The notes below the pieces were generated by a model that saw only the letters and a list, made by a program, of their open reading frames with translations, had not been told where the DNA came from and made no database searches. DNA of 64,000 bases, from the NCBI GenBank assembly GCA_025331565.1, contig JAFREQ010000014.1:1692501-1756500 (forward strand), written 5' to 3'. The translations under genes and the position numbers were made by a program. The first letter of the stretch is position 1; every line of letters begins with the position of its first letter. Shown in pieces: positions 35,120 to 48,866 of this stretch. The stretch is from Holacanthus passer. Taxonomy: Eukaryota; Chordata; Actinopteri; Pomacanthidae.

Positions 35120-35450
35120 GTTTTATATCATTGCAAACTGAAAGGTTTTCTATTGTTGGTCTGACAAAATATCACATTTGAAGATGTAACCCGTGGAACA
35201 TTGTGATGGGCATTTCATACTATTTTCAGACATTTTGAAGACTAAAACAAATAACTGGTTAATTGAGAAAAACATATTCTGAATATCTGAGTTTTTCTGA
35301 CTGCTGGTCAGACAAAAAAACAGCAATTTGAGTACGTCACTTTGGACTGTGGGAAACGGAAATAGCCGTTTGACAATGTTTTCTGATATTTTATAGACCA
35401 AATGATTAATCAATAAAATAATTTGAATATTAATCGATACTAAAAAATAA
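35120..35450. repeat. Dispersed TAAT-rich fish repeat
   Basis: Two partly similar units, both with TTTTCTGATATTTTATAGAC or CATACTATTTTCAGACATTT words and AATTGAGAA-like words, matching the TAAT-rich family. The neighbourhood 34.8-37.2 kb otherwise shows no gene. Confidence 0.5.
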
Positions 35451-37249
35451 CTTTCACTTAATAATTCACAATAAACTATAATCTCCCCTTCATAGTAGTA
35501 CGCCTCCACCAACCAGTCAATTTGCAGTTCACATCTATGTCTGTCCAAACTCATATCTTTTTTGAAGACATTGATGGAATTTAATAAAAAGTATTAAGTG
35601 TATTTTTGGTGAAATGGAAGTTATCATTATATTGCCATGTATGATTCCAGTAAATAATTTCCAGTGAAAAATATTGCTGCCTTCACAGAGACTATTTTTA
35701 CAGACGAGTACAGAGGATTGATTGAGAGCTGAGAGACTCATCACAGGGTGCAACAACAATCACCTGAAGCTCAATACCAGCAAAACCAACACAGGCCCAG
35801 CAGAGGATGTACATACATTGCACTGGATCTCACATGTTGCTTTCTGTACATACATTTGCAGTTGGCTATGAGATTTAAGTACTTGGATGATATATATGGA
35901 ATAACTGCACCTCTTCCATATTTTAGTCTTGAGAGGGTAGATGTCAGAAAATGTGTATATCTTTTTCCTATTCAAATCTGTTTAGTGAATGGCTGACTAA
36001 TAATCTATCAAATCTTGACCCGAAAAAAGGTTTAGAACGACTGCTTCTAAAATTAATGTGGAACTATAATCCTGAAAACAATTCATGGCTCTTTAATGAG
36101 AAGCATTGATTTTGACATTGTATTGTGGATTACATTTCAGTTATTAACTCAAATTAATCACAAGGAGAAAAACAGCAGACGGTAAAAATCAGTATAACAC
36201 TTGATCACACATAAAAACACAAGCTGCTTTTGAGTTAGTCGGAACCTGCATTAAATGTCTCTCCAGGATTCTTGTCAATATTTGGAGATGATCATTCCTT
36301 CTCAAAATACACAAGTATCTTCTTACAGAGATTTGTTTAAAGGTTGAAATAAAGCCCCCGGTCCTCTGGCCAAAGGACTTAACACACATTCCACACAAAG
36401 GTTCAACAATGCAGCAGTGCACAGAGCTCTGTGAGGGATCAAGCTGCTCTCCTGAAGGGCAGACAGGACCTCACAACCCAGACCTGCAGTGAAAACACAC
36501 ATCTTCCTAACTCCTGTGCAAGTGATTGTCTTCATGTTCGAGGGGATGATGGCATTTCCTTACATAGACGTGACGGCCGTTTCTTTCTCTTAGTCGTGTA
36601 TGTGATTTCTTACTCTCACTGCTCTCTGTTAAAGAGAAAATGTCCTTTCCCAAAAGTGGAGTCTGTTTATTATCCATTTTATCTTTTAGTCCACATTATC
36701 ACAAAAAGCAAAGTGATTTTGAGCAACTTAGAATCAGTGAGTTTACTACTCCGAGAACAGCTGACAGAAATGTATACTCTCAGAGGAAGGAGAGAGAGGA
36801 GGTGAGAGGGAAACAGTAGAGGCAGTGGAAACAATCTCACTGGTATGAGTACAGAGAGACCAGTGTAACAGCCAGTATATGACCTACACAGCCTGGCTAT
36901 ATGGGTGAAAGGGACCCTGACCCCCCTTTCATCAGGTACCATAACAGTATTAGCCTGTCTGGCCCTGGAACTGAACTCATGATTATATTCGGGACAAAAA
37001 CACTCAGAGAGGTACAATGTTCTTAGTCAGAGGTCTTCAGCAACATCCTGGTTAAAACTCGAGAGGACTGTTATGTACTATTCCTTAAAATGGTTGATGA
37101 GAGGGTCTGTTCCTGCATTTCCTGTATCTGTAGACTAAGAATCACAACTAAACAAAATTGAAACTCTGGAATTACTGACTGACTGTAAATCTTGAGTAAA
37201 TAAAACTCATGAATCAAGATTTAAAACAAGAACTGACCAAGAACAAGAC

Positions 37250-37540
37250 TAAGAGTTTACAGACATGCTAGCAGCTCTGTGAGACTGTACATGGGCACAG
37301 AGGTGATGTAAGCTAAATGCTGACGTCAGCATGCTACAGCGATTGTTGTTTGCCAATTAGCAATCCATCCAATAGGTGTTGAGATATTTCACACAACCCA
37401 CAAACATCAACCTCACGGTGGCTTTGGAGGGATCACAAAAGCACCACCATAAATGTTTGCAAAAAATGTCACAGCAATCCACTGAAAAGTTGCTGAGCTA
37501 TATGAATCTGGACCAAAGCAGTGGACTGATCAACTGTTAG
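37250..37540 (+). repeat. Interspersed fish repeat, GCTA-rich/CATCCAATAG family
   Basis: Ordered words AGCTAAATGCTGACGTCAGC, CCAATTAGCAATCCATCCAA, GTTGAGATATTTCACACAAC and GAATCTGGACCAAAGCAG match the copies at 3.2 and 52 kb. Confidence 0.65.
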
Positions 37541-38514
37541 AGTTGGACACTGCTAGAGTAAAATTCAATGGCAAGAAATTCAATGGCAGAAGACTCAAGG
37601 GAAAAAAAACAAAACCATACAAAAAAAAAATCCAAGCATCATTTTGTAAAAGCCATATTGCAATATTTGAATCTAGAAAAAAAAGTTTGGTTTGGTTTAT
37701 TCACTGCAAGGCCTTCTTTATCTCTTGGTGTGACTGGTAGTGTTGCCCCTTGCTGGTGCAAGCTTGCAATTACTACCAAAGACAATTTGCATACAGGCTT
37801 TACTGCTGTTTTGCATTTTGTCATCACCAGTCATCATAACAGCTGAATAGCTCTACTGTCAGAATTATCTTGTTCAAACTTGGCTATTCATATTTAGTAT
37901 TTTAGTTTGCAAGTGTTAATCTTCGGCCACTTTGAATATCAAAGTAGTGATGAATACATGACGGGAAATATTTAAAGCAGCATATAACCTGGAAGGCTTT
38001 TTTTCTAAAACAATACAGACATCCAATCATCAACATGTTGACTCATTCTGCAACACAGCAGAGTTCAGATACGTGTGGCCTAGATCAGCACATGGGAGGC
38101 TAACGACCACACAAAGACAGCTGCTCTCTGTGCCGTCGCTCCAGGCTGCTGGGGCCAAGACAACCATCAGAGTGGGGTGACATAAACTCCTGGTTCTCCA
38201 CAGCTGAGCCTGGCCTGGCCATAAAAAGGCAACCACGCCACACTCATCTCATTCCCCACGGAGGAGGGCCGGCACGAGGCCACTAGCAGAAAAAACACTC
38301 AGATAAGGGAACAGCGAGAATAGATATATTCTTTGTATGTTGATGCCACAGTCATCTGAACAGTGCACCTTTGACTGTGGAACTTAATATACAACCACAC
38401 ATAACAAAACACCATCTGAGCGGGCCAAATTGTATATCAGTTTCAATCTGTCTTTCAAATTCAACAACTGATATTCAAACAGGGTCTCAACAAGCATCTG
38501 CCCAGCCAAGAGTG

Positions 38515-39070
38515 GAGTGTAACTAAGTACATTTACTCAAGTACCCTACTTCAGTACAATTCTTGTAAGGTACTTGTGTTTACTCAAGACTACTTCTATT
38601 CCACAACATTTAAGAGGAAAATATTCTACCTTTTTACTCCACTACATTTATTTCATAAAAATAGTTACTAGCTACTTTTCATCTTAAGATTTTGACATGC
38701 AACACATATAATCAACTAATAGAATGATGTGCAGTGTTAAAGATTAAACTACTATATAAGATAAGATAAGATGAGATATTCCTTTATTCGTCTCACAGTG
38801 GGGAAATTCACAATTATATACCTATATAACTATATAACTACAACTATAACTACATAAATTGTAAAAATTTAGCTCAACCTTGACATATTTAAAATTCTGC
38901 TTCCATGAAAAATTCTCAGTAGTATTGTATAGTACAAAATAATAGTAATCAAAAAGTACATATTGCAAAGTGTAAATGTAAGAGTAAGTTTACTTTTGTT
39001 ACTTTAAGTACATTTACCTGCTACTAAAATTTTGCATGCAGGACTTTAATTGTGATGGAATATTTATATA
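38515..39070 (+). repeat. Dispersed fish repeat ('AAGTACATTTACTCAAGTAC' family)
   Basis: Begins GGAGTGTAACTAAGTACATT and includes TTTTTACTCCACTACATTTA, then ACTTTTGTTACTTTAAGTAC near the end. I recognise this as a common teleost interspersed repeat of uncertain class. It is split by a LINE 3' scrap at 38757-38815. A small piece of the same family lies at about 30400-30450. Confidence 0.65.
38757..38815 (-). mobile_element. Truncated LINE 3' end nested in another repeat
   Basis: Plus strand AAGATAAGATAAGATGAGAT, CCTTTATTCGTCTCACAGTG and GGGAAATTCAC. It interrupts the 38515-39070 repeat, so it is younger than that repeat. Confidence 0.65.
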
Positions 39071-39606
39071 TTGTTGTGTACTAAAGTAAAATAGCTCTTC
39101 TCTACTTCTTTCACTACTGTGCCCTGCTGAAGTGTCCTTGACCGAGTCCACAAACCTTTACCAGGTCAAATAAAACTTTTGTCACAGTCTAGATGCTTGC
39201 AAGTGATTAAAGCAGCAAATGATTAATTAGTCATGTGTTAGGAATGCAGGGCAGAATAAATGTTAGTGCCAACCAGGAGGTTTGTGTCTCAGGCTTTAGC
39301 ATCAGGGATCATTTCAAATACCAAGCATGTACTCCATCATGTGGCCCTGCATTCTTCTAATTCCTGCTCCAGTAACAAGACTCACAGATAGATAAATATA
39401 TAGTAATTCACCATAAACATGTGCATCATTCATACATGCAGAGACAGTGAGACCTCAGTCTGAAACTGCTTTGAAAAACAAAATGCCGTTTCCAAACATG
39501 ATAATATCCAAATGTGGTAGCTAATGCTAGATCACAGCTTAAACACAATGTCAGGCCCAAAGGCACTAACAAACATGAAGCTACATTATGTTTACCAGGC
39601 TAATGA

Positions 39607-39629
39607 CGACAACAACAACAACAACAACA
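39607..39629. repeat. (AAC)n microsatellite
   Basis: About seven CAA/AAC units. Confidence 0.85.
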
Positions 39630-39937
39630 TGGAGGAAACTGATTAACAACTTCTGTCCAATTAGCTTAAATCAACTTTCACCATAACGTAACGCCTCAGT
39701 TTCAGAAAGGCAATTCAAGTGCTATTGTGGACGTTTTTTTAATGTTTATGATAGCTTATAGTCTAAGAACCAAATATGATTTAAAAACGCTTCATTTTAA
39801 ATCCAGAACATAAGTAGTATGTTTATGCGAAGCTCGTAACGTTCATGTTGTTTTTCCACGAAGACGTTCCTGCTGCTGTCAATGTGGAGAAAATAACCAG
39901 CTTCAAAAACAGACCAAGTCAGGTTTAGTCAACCTAC

Positions 39938-40135
39938 CAGGACTCGTCTTCACCAGATGTTCGCGATGTTATGGATTATAACACGTTAACGCCGCAGAAA
40001 TTGAGCTGAAATTAAAGTTTGATGCAGATCTTTTCGGCCTCTCGGCGCCATGATACCCTGGACTGACGGGATGCTGCATTCACGGCTGTCGGAAATATCA
40101 AAGTCAACACGCAGACGATCCTCAGTCGGGGATAC
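39938..40135 (-). promoter_or_regulatory. Candidate minus-strand first exon in a CG-rich block
   Basis: This block has many more CG dinucleotides than its AT-rich surroundings (TCGCGATG, CTCTCGGCGCC, GACGATCC, GATACGTAAC). On the minus strand it ends in TCGTCTTCACCAG-side sequence and a donor TCCTG followed by GTAGGTTG at 39937. A short frame MAPRGRKDLHQT and on stops after 21 codons. It could be an alternative upstream klhl21 first exon or the start of a non-coding RNA. The reading is tentative. Confidence 0.35.
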
Positions 40136-40270
40136 GTAACAGAGCTGGATCTAAAACTTAAATTAAAAAAAAAATAGCGTTAGAAGTATCGTGCATATAT
40201 AGATTTAGAGGTACTAAACATACATTAAATACTCAATACTCAAAGTGCTAAAAGTTTTCTCCAATACATT

Positions 40271-40325
40271 TAGATAAGATAAGATAAGATATACCTTTAT
40301 TCGTCCCACAGTGGGGAAATATATC
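40271..40325 (-). mobile_element. Truncated LINE 3' end
   Basis: Plus strand TAGATAAGATAAGATAAGAT, ATACCTTTATTCGTCCCACA and GTGGGGAAAT, another copy of the family at 15.0, 30.1, 38.8 and 60.0 kb, in the same orientation. Confidence 0.65.
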
Positions 40326-43300
40326 TCTCTAGTTACTAGTTAACTTTCAGAATACAATTTTTCATACTTGTCTGTCCAGTCAAAACCACCTTTCTCCAAA
40401 TTTGGTGATTTTACAAATATTTTTCTTATTTTGTTTCAGACTCTCGTGTGTGCGTGTTTGAACGCAGCATTTAAACCATATACACGTTTATCATTTATCA
40501 TCATCTAAAACAGTTATGCAAGAAAGTGCTTTTAGTATCTTACAATATTTGGTCATAAAAAGCACTTTCAATTTCAATGATCCTCACATACAGTCTCAAC
40601 TGCACCATTATTCCCATTTAATAACATAATATTCAGAAGGTTTTGTTGTGAGCAGTTATCTATGTCAGTAATCACCTTCAAGCCACCCAGTCAGATGCTT
40701 TCCAAACATGTGCATTTAAACCAGAGGCAACATTCAGTCTGTGGACTGGTGCTTCACTCGTTTCAAGGTCAAGAGATGCTTTGAAGTTGGCATCGATGAG
40801 CATTGCTTTTTTAAATGATTTCTGAACGTTGTGATCACTAGGTGACAATTTTCCTCAGGTTTTTAAAATTGTCCAATGTGTGCATTTTGATTATTATAAT
40901 TGATTCTGGGGAAATTGTTAGAAAGACTTAAGAGCAACATTTCCATAAATAAGTTACATTTAGAATTTTGACATGTGACTGAAGGCTCATGTGTGAAGCT
41001 TCACTTTTTCTGTAAAACAGCATGAGGCGAGACAATGAGTGAATTAATTCAAACGTACCAAATGTTTTCATGCCAATCTGTACAGAGAGATTTTAATAGT
41101 CTGTAGTGAAAGAACCATTTCCAATTTGATGCAGAGCTCTGGTGGTTGTGTTGAAGAGAAAGATGGAAGATGAGATGGAGTCATCCTGACATGTCAAAGA
41201 GGGAAAAAGACAAAAGACAAGACAAAATTAATTGAGGATGGCTCCATCAGATGTTATCAGGAAATTGCAGACCTATAAGGTTTGAGACACATCTGCAAAG
41301 ACAAGCGAGAAGGAATGCTATTTGCAGACAATTTAGTTCAGGTTAATCATCAACAGACATATTTGCAGGGAGTTGCAAATCAAGCTTTCTTAATTTATAT
41401 GTTTTTAGTCTCTCATAAACAACTGCTGCATTTTGTCTTTAAAAGTGAATTCAAGTCATCTTTGGAGCAATGCTGTGCTTGTAAATAGCGCTGTGTGATC
41501 AGTGAGACAAGCGCATATCAGAACTCTGAGCTTGAAATGATGAGATCCCACCAGTCCTCCTTCATGCCTTGGAGTGCTGGCCATTCTCTCTCATCTTCTA
41601 ATTAAAATGAAACCAGACATCATTAACGTTTTCCTTCTCCCACTGCTCACATTTAGAAAATAACTACTGTATTTTCATGGACGAGTATTTACAGGCTAAT
41701 CTTTGTGCAAACAAACTTTGTACTTGAGATATATTGTGCTACATTCTAATAAGCATTTTAAGATATACAATTTATCAGACAAAGTTATCTCAGCCTAAAC
41801 AAACAAAACTGCCACAAAATGTTAAATTGGCCTTTAAATTCAAATGATTCCCATCTGAATTAATAGTTATTGCTGCTTTGCACCAGTTTTAACCAGCAGC
41901 AGAACACTGACAGGGAATATTCTCTGAGGTTATCACAATGTTTAATTCAATAAACTGCTTTAAATTCAGCCCATGGAGGACACATGTACATCTCTCTGCT
42001 TTTCCCTCAGAGGGGAATAATGAGGAAGCAAGAAAGAGATGATGGCCTAGAATGTAAAATAAAGAGTCAAATACCCTTTGCAGTGCAATTAAAAGTGACC
42101 TGCTGATGAACTTTGTCTGGCCTCATTGTGTCCCTCAGGCAGTGTAGATGTGGGACTGCTGACGAACATCTTCCATAGGGGTCGCAGTGACATTGGACAA
42201 ATGCTGCCAAATTAGGTCCTTACAGAGGGTTCTAACAATTGACACTGACATTTTATATCACTTGACTGAGATTTAATAATTACATTTTGCAGTAAAACCA
42301 AAACAACGAGCGGAAAGACACGATAAAGCTGAAGTGAACTGCAGAGTCAGATGATAATTATGTGTGAGTTTACCATGATGAGCAACACTTTTCTATACAC
42401 ATAGTCATTTGATGGCTTGTTATTATAAAAATATTGATTACAGCAGCTTTAAAGTAAAAAAAATCAAACAACAAAAAACAGAAATCATTAATTCACCAGA
42501 GCAGTAATAGTGGCAAACATGATCACCGAACACATTTAAATGTGATGAGCAGTCAGAACAGAGTCATTCTCCTCATTTGTGCTCCCATTTTATTGGCTAC
42601 AAATATTATAAAAACCTTGGAACAATAATCTACTGTCAGGATTTTAGAGAGATCCATGATGCCACACAATTTCTGTTCCAGAGAAAAATGAATGTTTACA
42701 AGAGTTCAGTCACTAGATGGAGACATTTTATAGTTTTTATGTTCTAGCCACTTATATCTGTTGACCAATGGCTTTCTAGACAAAAACAATATTTCCCACA
42801 TTAATTTATAATGAAAAGAAAATCTTGGCATTGTAATGCTTCTGGGTGTCGGTGACAAAGTTGCACTGGCTGTAAACAAAACTTTGCTTCTGTAAAATGA
42901 TAAATACAGAGGGCTTACACTTTGTAGTGTCGAAGCAATGACACAACCTGCCTGCTTACATCAGGACAAACATGTTTAGCCAAACTACCAAACCTTCATA
43001 AATGTAGATATGACTTTATATGTACATACATGGACAAACATCTGTTTCAAAGGTAGTAGTATTCATGTACTTTAGAATGGCAAACGTAATTTGGATATGA
43101 CTTGACTGTGATTTGACGTATCGTGTTATTTTTGTGAAAAATAGTACATAAGCCACCAAGTTTACAAGTTTAGCATTATTACATACAGATGTCAGATGAT
43201 CTCTTTCACTCTTCAGTCTGGGTCATATCATCAGCAAGTTAAAGTCAGTTTCATTTGCTACTCAACATGGACAACATGAACTTGATTATGTGATTTGTGT

Positions 43301-46300
43301 TTTGATTTGGTGATGCATAATTTAGCCAGTTAATACACACTTGAGTTGACAGAGTTTGATCCTTTGAAGAGCTGGTGCAGATACAGAACACATCTCTTTT
43401 CACTTATTTCTTTAGTTTTAATGCACTATTGTGCAGGTATGTGTGGAGCAACACCCATGATGAGATGCACTCTTATGCTAATTTTTTGCAACAACAGCAT
43501 TTCGCATCAAAACAGTTTGATGTGCCTCATGGCCAGGCCGAAAACAAACTCTTTTGCTCTGACAAATATTTGTTTTTTTATTAATATGACTGCAACTTAT
43601 TCTTATTCTTTATTCTATTCTTATAATTATAAACATTTTGAAATGCACATTTATGAATGTACAAATAAAAATATATTCATGTAAGTAATTCAAATGGAAC
43701 AACAGCTGTAGTCACCTCCACACTCTGTATGAAGTTGATTTTAAAGAACATAATTCATCAATCAGTCAATCAATCAACTCATATCAATAGTATCTCTTGC
43801 CATGAGCATAAAAGCAGACAGACATTCAGAATGTAAGACCCTCTCATGGAGCGGCAGTAAATTGGCTGGACAGGAGTTCTATAACACTATAACATGGTAC
43901 ATTATGAACATTTGTTGTTTTGATGCTCTGTTGTATATTTAATGGGAAAGCATAGTCGCTGTGTAAATTATTGATATGACAGCCTGCAGCCCTGAGTGTC
44001 AATACATGTCCCGTGAGACAGAACGTAAAAGAAACATCTGATAAAGAAGTTTGATCAATAGAGACAGAGAGGTGGCTTGAGAGAAGGAAACTGGAATAAC
44101 ACAGAGAAAGCAAGCAGAGGTAGCCAAATGGAATGGACACATGGAATTGCTGATGGAGGGAGAAAAAGTTGCAAGAGTTTGAATCTGTTCAGAAAGAAAA
44201 GCTTTGACTTGCACACAGTTTTTTGCATGTTGTACCCGGACACAGGTACATAACACGTGGTAATAACGACCTTCTGATGTTGTGCTACACTATCAAAGGT
44301 CAAGATGTGCTTTGGTTAACTGAATACCAAATTTATTGTTGCTCAGTGGTGCCTCTCCATGGGGCTTGAAGGGCTCGATAATAAGGCACCTCAGGCTTGC
44401 TGAATAAGTAGGTGCGTTATTTGTGGATGTGGGTGTCGGCGAAAAGCAAAACATTTGGTAGCGGCATAAAATACTGAACAAACTCATCTTTATTGCACTT
44501 AACTCACTGAGAGTCTACTGAGAGTCAGGATGCTGCTAAGGCTTGGTCAGCAAAGCCTTCCCTGGATAAATAAAGGTGTGAAAACTTGCATCCTTTTTTT
44601 AGTCATTATTATTCATGCATTCAAAATTGTATTATTATTTATTATTTTTACATGCAGAGTTATTTATGATTGTCTACAGCGCTTGCAAAATACACCTGAG
44701 GGTAGATTTATTTCAGCTAAGATACAGAATATTTGTATTCAGCATGCACTGGTAGGTGTTGTTACACTGGAACCCCAACCTCCATTTATTTATCCACGAT
44801 AATTAGGTTGATTCACATGGAGTCGGAGGTGTATCTCAGAACAAAAGCTAAATTACTTTCCTTGGTCTTCCCTAAAGCAAAATCAAAACATCAATTCTTG
44901 GTATAAGCGTTGCTTCATGACTCCCCATTGCAACCTCCGACATGTATAACTCAATTTGCTGTGTATTTTACACATTTCTCCAACACCTCAGAGTTTGGGT
45001 TTTACGATTTAATGTCTTGCAGCTGCCGTGATGTTTATCATGTAGTGATGGAGACATGGTAGCGCAGTGTAATGGGCTCCCCTGTGCTCAAAGGTGATCC
45101 ACACGAGCCCACATTTTATTTGTTGTTCCATGTTGCAAGAGCCCGGCTCCACTGTTCATGTGCTGTCAGTCATGTCATAAAGCACATCTTTCAATCAGGC
45201 ATCACTGTGTGTGTGCATTAGAATCCCGGCACAGACTGAAAATCCCCTGTTGTCATTTGGTTGTCACTATTATTTCCATGAGTCACATGTAATACATGGT
45301 TAATGCCAAATTACACATTGAGGCCACGTCCGTGTTCTTAAAAGTGTTCTCCCTGTTCATTCAGCCAGTGTTTACACGCCCTGGTGAGATTACAACAAAA
45401 TTGGGAAAGTACAACATCCCCATTCATGTTCAGTCATCTGTGAATCTTGATCATTATCGGCTGTCATCTTTCTCACTGCCGAGCAATTCTGCCCTGTGAA
45501 TTGCTGAAGAAAACAAAATTGCACAGCATAATCATAAAACCTGTCAGTTGTCAGTGATGAAATTGTAATGCAGGAGATTGAAATGTGTTTCTTTTTGTGT
45601 TTAGTTAAAATAAATTGCACTGTATGTCTGAATAAGTCTTAAACATGCACATTTTCTGCAGTCAGTCATCAGTCTTGGTTGTGCTGTGCTGGCAGTTGCA
45701 CAGCGATAGTTGATCTTATATGTATAGATGTATAGATTTTTTTCTTTCAGTTGTTGACAGATTCTCAGGGAAAAAAACACTTAAGAGTTGGTTTATTGTG
45801 ATTAATAATTTCTGAAGGCATGGTTTTCTGCTTGCCTGGTGCTCGCAGCCGACATGATAATCTGCAGTCTAATCCTATCATACGCCACTGATGAGTGGGA
45901 CACTACTTGTGGATATTACCTCTCTTGGCACATCTGCATTTGCTGAGCACACACTAAGAGAAATATAGTCGGAATTTGCAAGATCTTCCCTGTTCTCTCT
46001 GCATTGGCAGTAAAATTGCCCGATGTCCCTTCTCAGTCTTTCAGACTGAATGTGACCATGATAGTTTATGCTGCCATTACAAAGACCATTAAAGTGCCTA
46101 AATAGAAGATTAGAAGTTATTTATCCTGCTGAAAAATATATTGTTTGGAGATTCCTAGACAGCTTTTTCCTTAGACATCAGCGAAATGTGTCTGTGGTTT
46201 CATTTATCATCACACCAGTCTCCTCTTTCACACAAGGAATAAACAGTTACTTCTCCCCCACTGCAGAGGACTCTTCACATATCCATCTGCTAGTTTAGTT

Positions 46301-48100
46301 TGCCCCCGAACACAACACAATTAATCATGCTGTCACACAATCTATGCATGAGTGCTAGTTGGCCCACGGCTACACGGCAGCGAGTGACACAGTCAAATAA
46401 AATAGCAGCGGATGTTAACTACTCTCTTATGTGCAAAAACTGATTTTCATTATCACTGCAACCATGTGAGACTTAAAATATGAGAGTGTTGGAGGATGCA
46501 TTAGTCATCTTGCCTTACATAACTATTTTGTACACTTGGAGTCCACTTTAATCAGTCAGTCAGCTGTCCTCGAAGATGTCATGCTCTTCCAGTGGGCCAA
46601 GCCAAAAAATTAGAAGGAAAGAAAAAAGCTCTCAGGAGTGAATATAGAGAAATGAACTGCCCAGCTCAACCACTTATTCTAACTGTGCCCATTACATGCA
46701 GTTAATCTGGTCTCCAGCACTGATATGACTCATCTAGTTAAAATGAACAAACTGCCCTAATGCAACAACGTGTTAAAAAGAAATTCAATAAGTGTTATAA
46801 CTGGAACAGAGCCACAGATGCGGCGACACTCCAGGAGTGTGACAGCAGCTGAAAGAAATAATTGGATAACGCTATACTTGGCTTTATGTTTGTGCATTCC
46901 AATCCTCAGCCTTATTTAATCCTGAGTACAAGACTGATCCATCACCAGCGCCCTCCCAAGTAATCCTCAGATAGAAGATGCCAACTAAATGAACAGTTAA
47001 TAACGAAAAAGCTGGTTCCTCCGGTTTCCCTCATTTCTCAGCCTGCTGCCTCCCTCGCTGTGTGTACAGAGGAAGTGACACCAACATAGCAGCGTCCCTG
47101 CTGACAAAACTGTTCATTTTGGTTCTGTCTGTGGAAAATAATAAGACATTAAACCCTGGGAGGGCTGGAGAGCCTTATGTTCCTTGCAGCCTGTCATTGA
47201 AGAGCGGCTTTGCCTCCTTCTCACCAAAGGCGCTTACATTTGGGGGCTCCTGCCTCCTGCCACATCTCTGAGGCAGCTGTGTTATTATGGATGGAGATTA
47301 CTGAGTGTTGGTGGGCACAAGACGACCTCAAGTGATTATTAGGGAAACAAAGAGTGCCGCCTGCTAAGGTGGCCTGCTGGATGGCTGCTTGAGCACAATA
47401 ATCCTGCACTCTTAAAAATTCTCACAGAAGATGGCAGAAGGGGCCACAGCGTTTCCCAAATCAAAGAACCGTTTGCCATGAAAAAGTTCAATATTAGATT
47501 TGTACAGAAAATAGGACCTTTAAAGGGATCTTTGACTTATCGGGAAGAAGGAGAGCACTGTGGTGAGGCAATCTGCGGTAACCTATAAGAGTCCAAGTGA
47601 AACCAGAACCTCTGGGTTTTAAGTAAGAAACCGTCATTCAAAATCACACTGACACATGTAATAATGCAAATAACTGAAAAGTCTTAGCATAGCATGGCGT
47701 GTTGTCACTGTCATATGTTTAGATAAGAAAAAAAAACTCTTTAATATTGTTGTTTATTCAATATTTATTTTTATGACTGCCATTAATGAACACATGAATG
47801 TTAATAAATTACATGTACAGTCACTTCCATTGATCCCAGTCCCATTTTATTATTGCTCATTGCAACAGAATTATTTTCCTCCACTTCACCCCAAAAAATC
47901 TCTGATGTACCCCGTCCCACAATATATTAATACAGCATTGTGGTTGGCCGCGATTACAAACCTTGATGTACTAATATTTTTCCATTGTTAGGCAAAGAGA
48001 TGTTTTGCTTGTAAAATACACATCTCTGAGTTTGTATCCAATAAAGGTATTTTGTACCGTATTTTTTATTTATTTAGTATAAAATGCAATACAAATGTCT
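40326..48100. other. Long non-coding stretch
   Basis: No exon, tRNA or family match found. Open frames are short and AT-rich. No repeat with a clear second copy in the window was seen between about 41 and 48 kb, so much of it is unique sequence. Some blocks of balanced composition (for example about 46900-47420) could be conserved elements, but only a cross-species alignment can tell. Confidence 0.45.
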
Positions 48101-48128
48101 TTGGTTCTAGAGGAAGTGTAACATTGAG

Positions 48129-48866
48129 TGTGACGGGGAATGGGGATGGACCCAAATGCAACGCACAGTAATGGATGGTTGAGAAGGCCTTTAATAAAGG
48201 CAAAAGAAATCTTGACTAACAAAACTCACAGAAGGAATCACACAAAGAGCAGATCCAAACAATTTCAAAAGCACAGACAGGCATGAGTGGCAGAAGAACA
48301 AATCCAAAAATGACACGAGCCCTGATAGTCATGAAGGCACAAGAAGACGAACAATTCGGCAAGGGCTGAAAGAAATGGAGTGGCTTATATAGAGCCCTGA
48401 TGGTGACTAGCTGCAGCTGGGAACACAGGTGACAAGATGAGGCGGGAGTGGCTGGAAGGTAAGGTGAGGCACAGTGAGTATGGCAGGTGAGGAGTGACAA
48501 CTATGACAGACACACTATGACAGGAAAACTAAGACAGGTAAACTAAGGCAGACTGAACTAAGACATGACAGGACTATAACTGACAGAACTATGACATAGA
48601 ACACAGACAGAAAACCAAGACAGAAAACTACAACACAGAACTAAGACACAGAACTAGGACAAGACATGACAGCAGAGACACGGAACTAGACTGGACTATG
48701 ACATGACAAGACTACGACGAGATTGACAGAACTGAAAGAACTACGACATGAACAGGACTCAGACATAACCACAGACAGAGACTGGACACAGACAAGGCAG
48801 GGAATGACTAAGGCTGAACAAAAACTAAAGGTAAACAGAGGTCTGGCTGGCAGAACTGTGACAATT
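48129..48866. repeat. Interspersed repeat with internal minisatellite
   Basis: The left part (48129-48480) is unique-looking, with GGACCCAAATGCAACGCACA and GACTAGCTGCAGCTGGGAAC. The right part (about 48481-48830) is a degenerate array of roughly 10-20 bp GACAGAACTAAGACA-like units. The ends carry TGTGAC at 48130 and at 48858. I recall similar sequences as a frequent fish repeat but cannot assign a class. Confidence 0.6.

Noticed and set aside
36431..37017. Frames of 112-124 codons on both strands near 36.4-37.0 kb
   Set aside because: Opposing frames over the same bases, no splice signals that fit, no similarity to phf13 or other expected neighbours.
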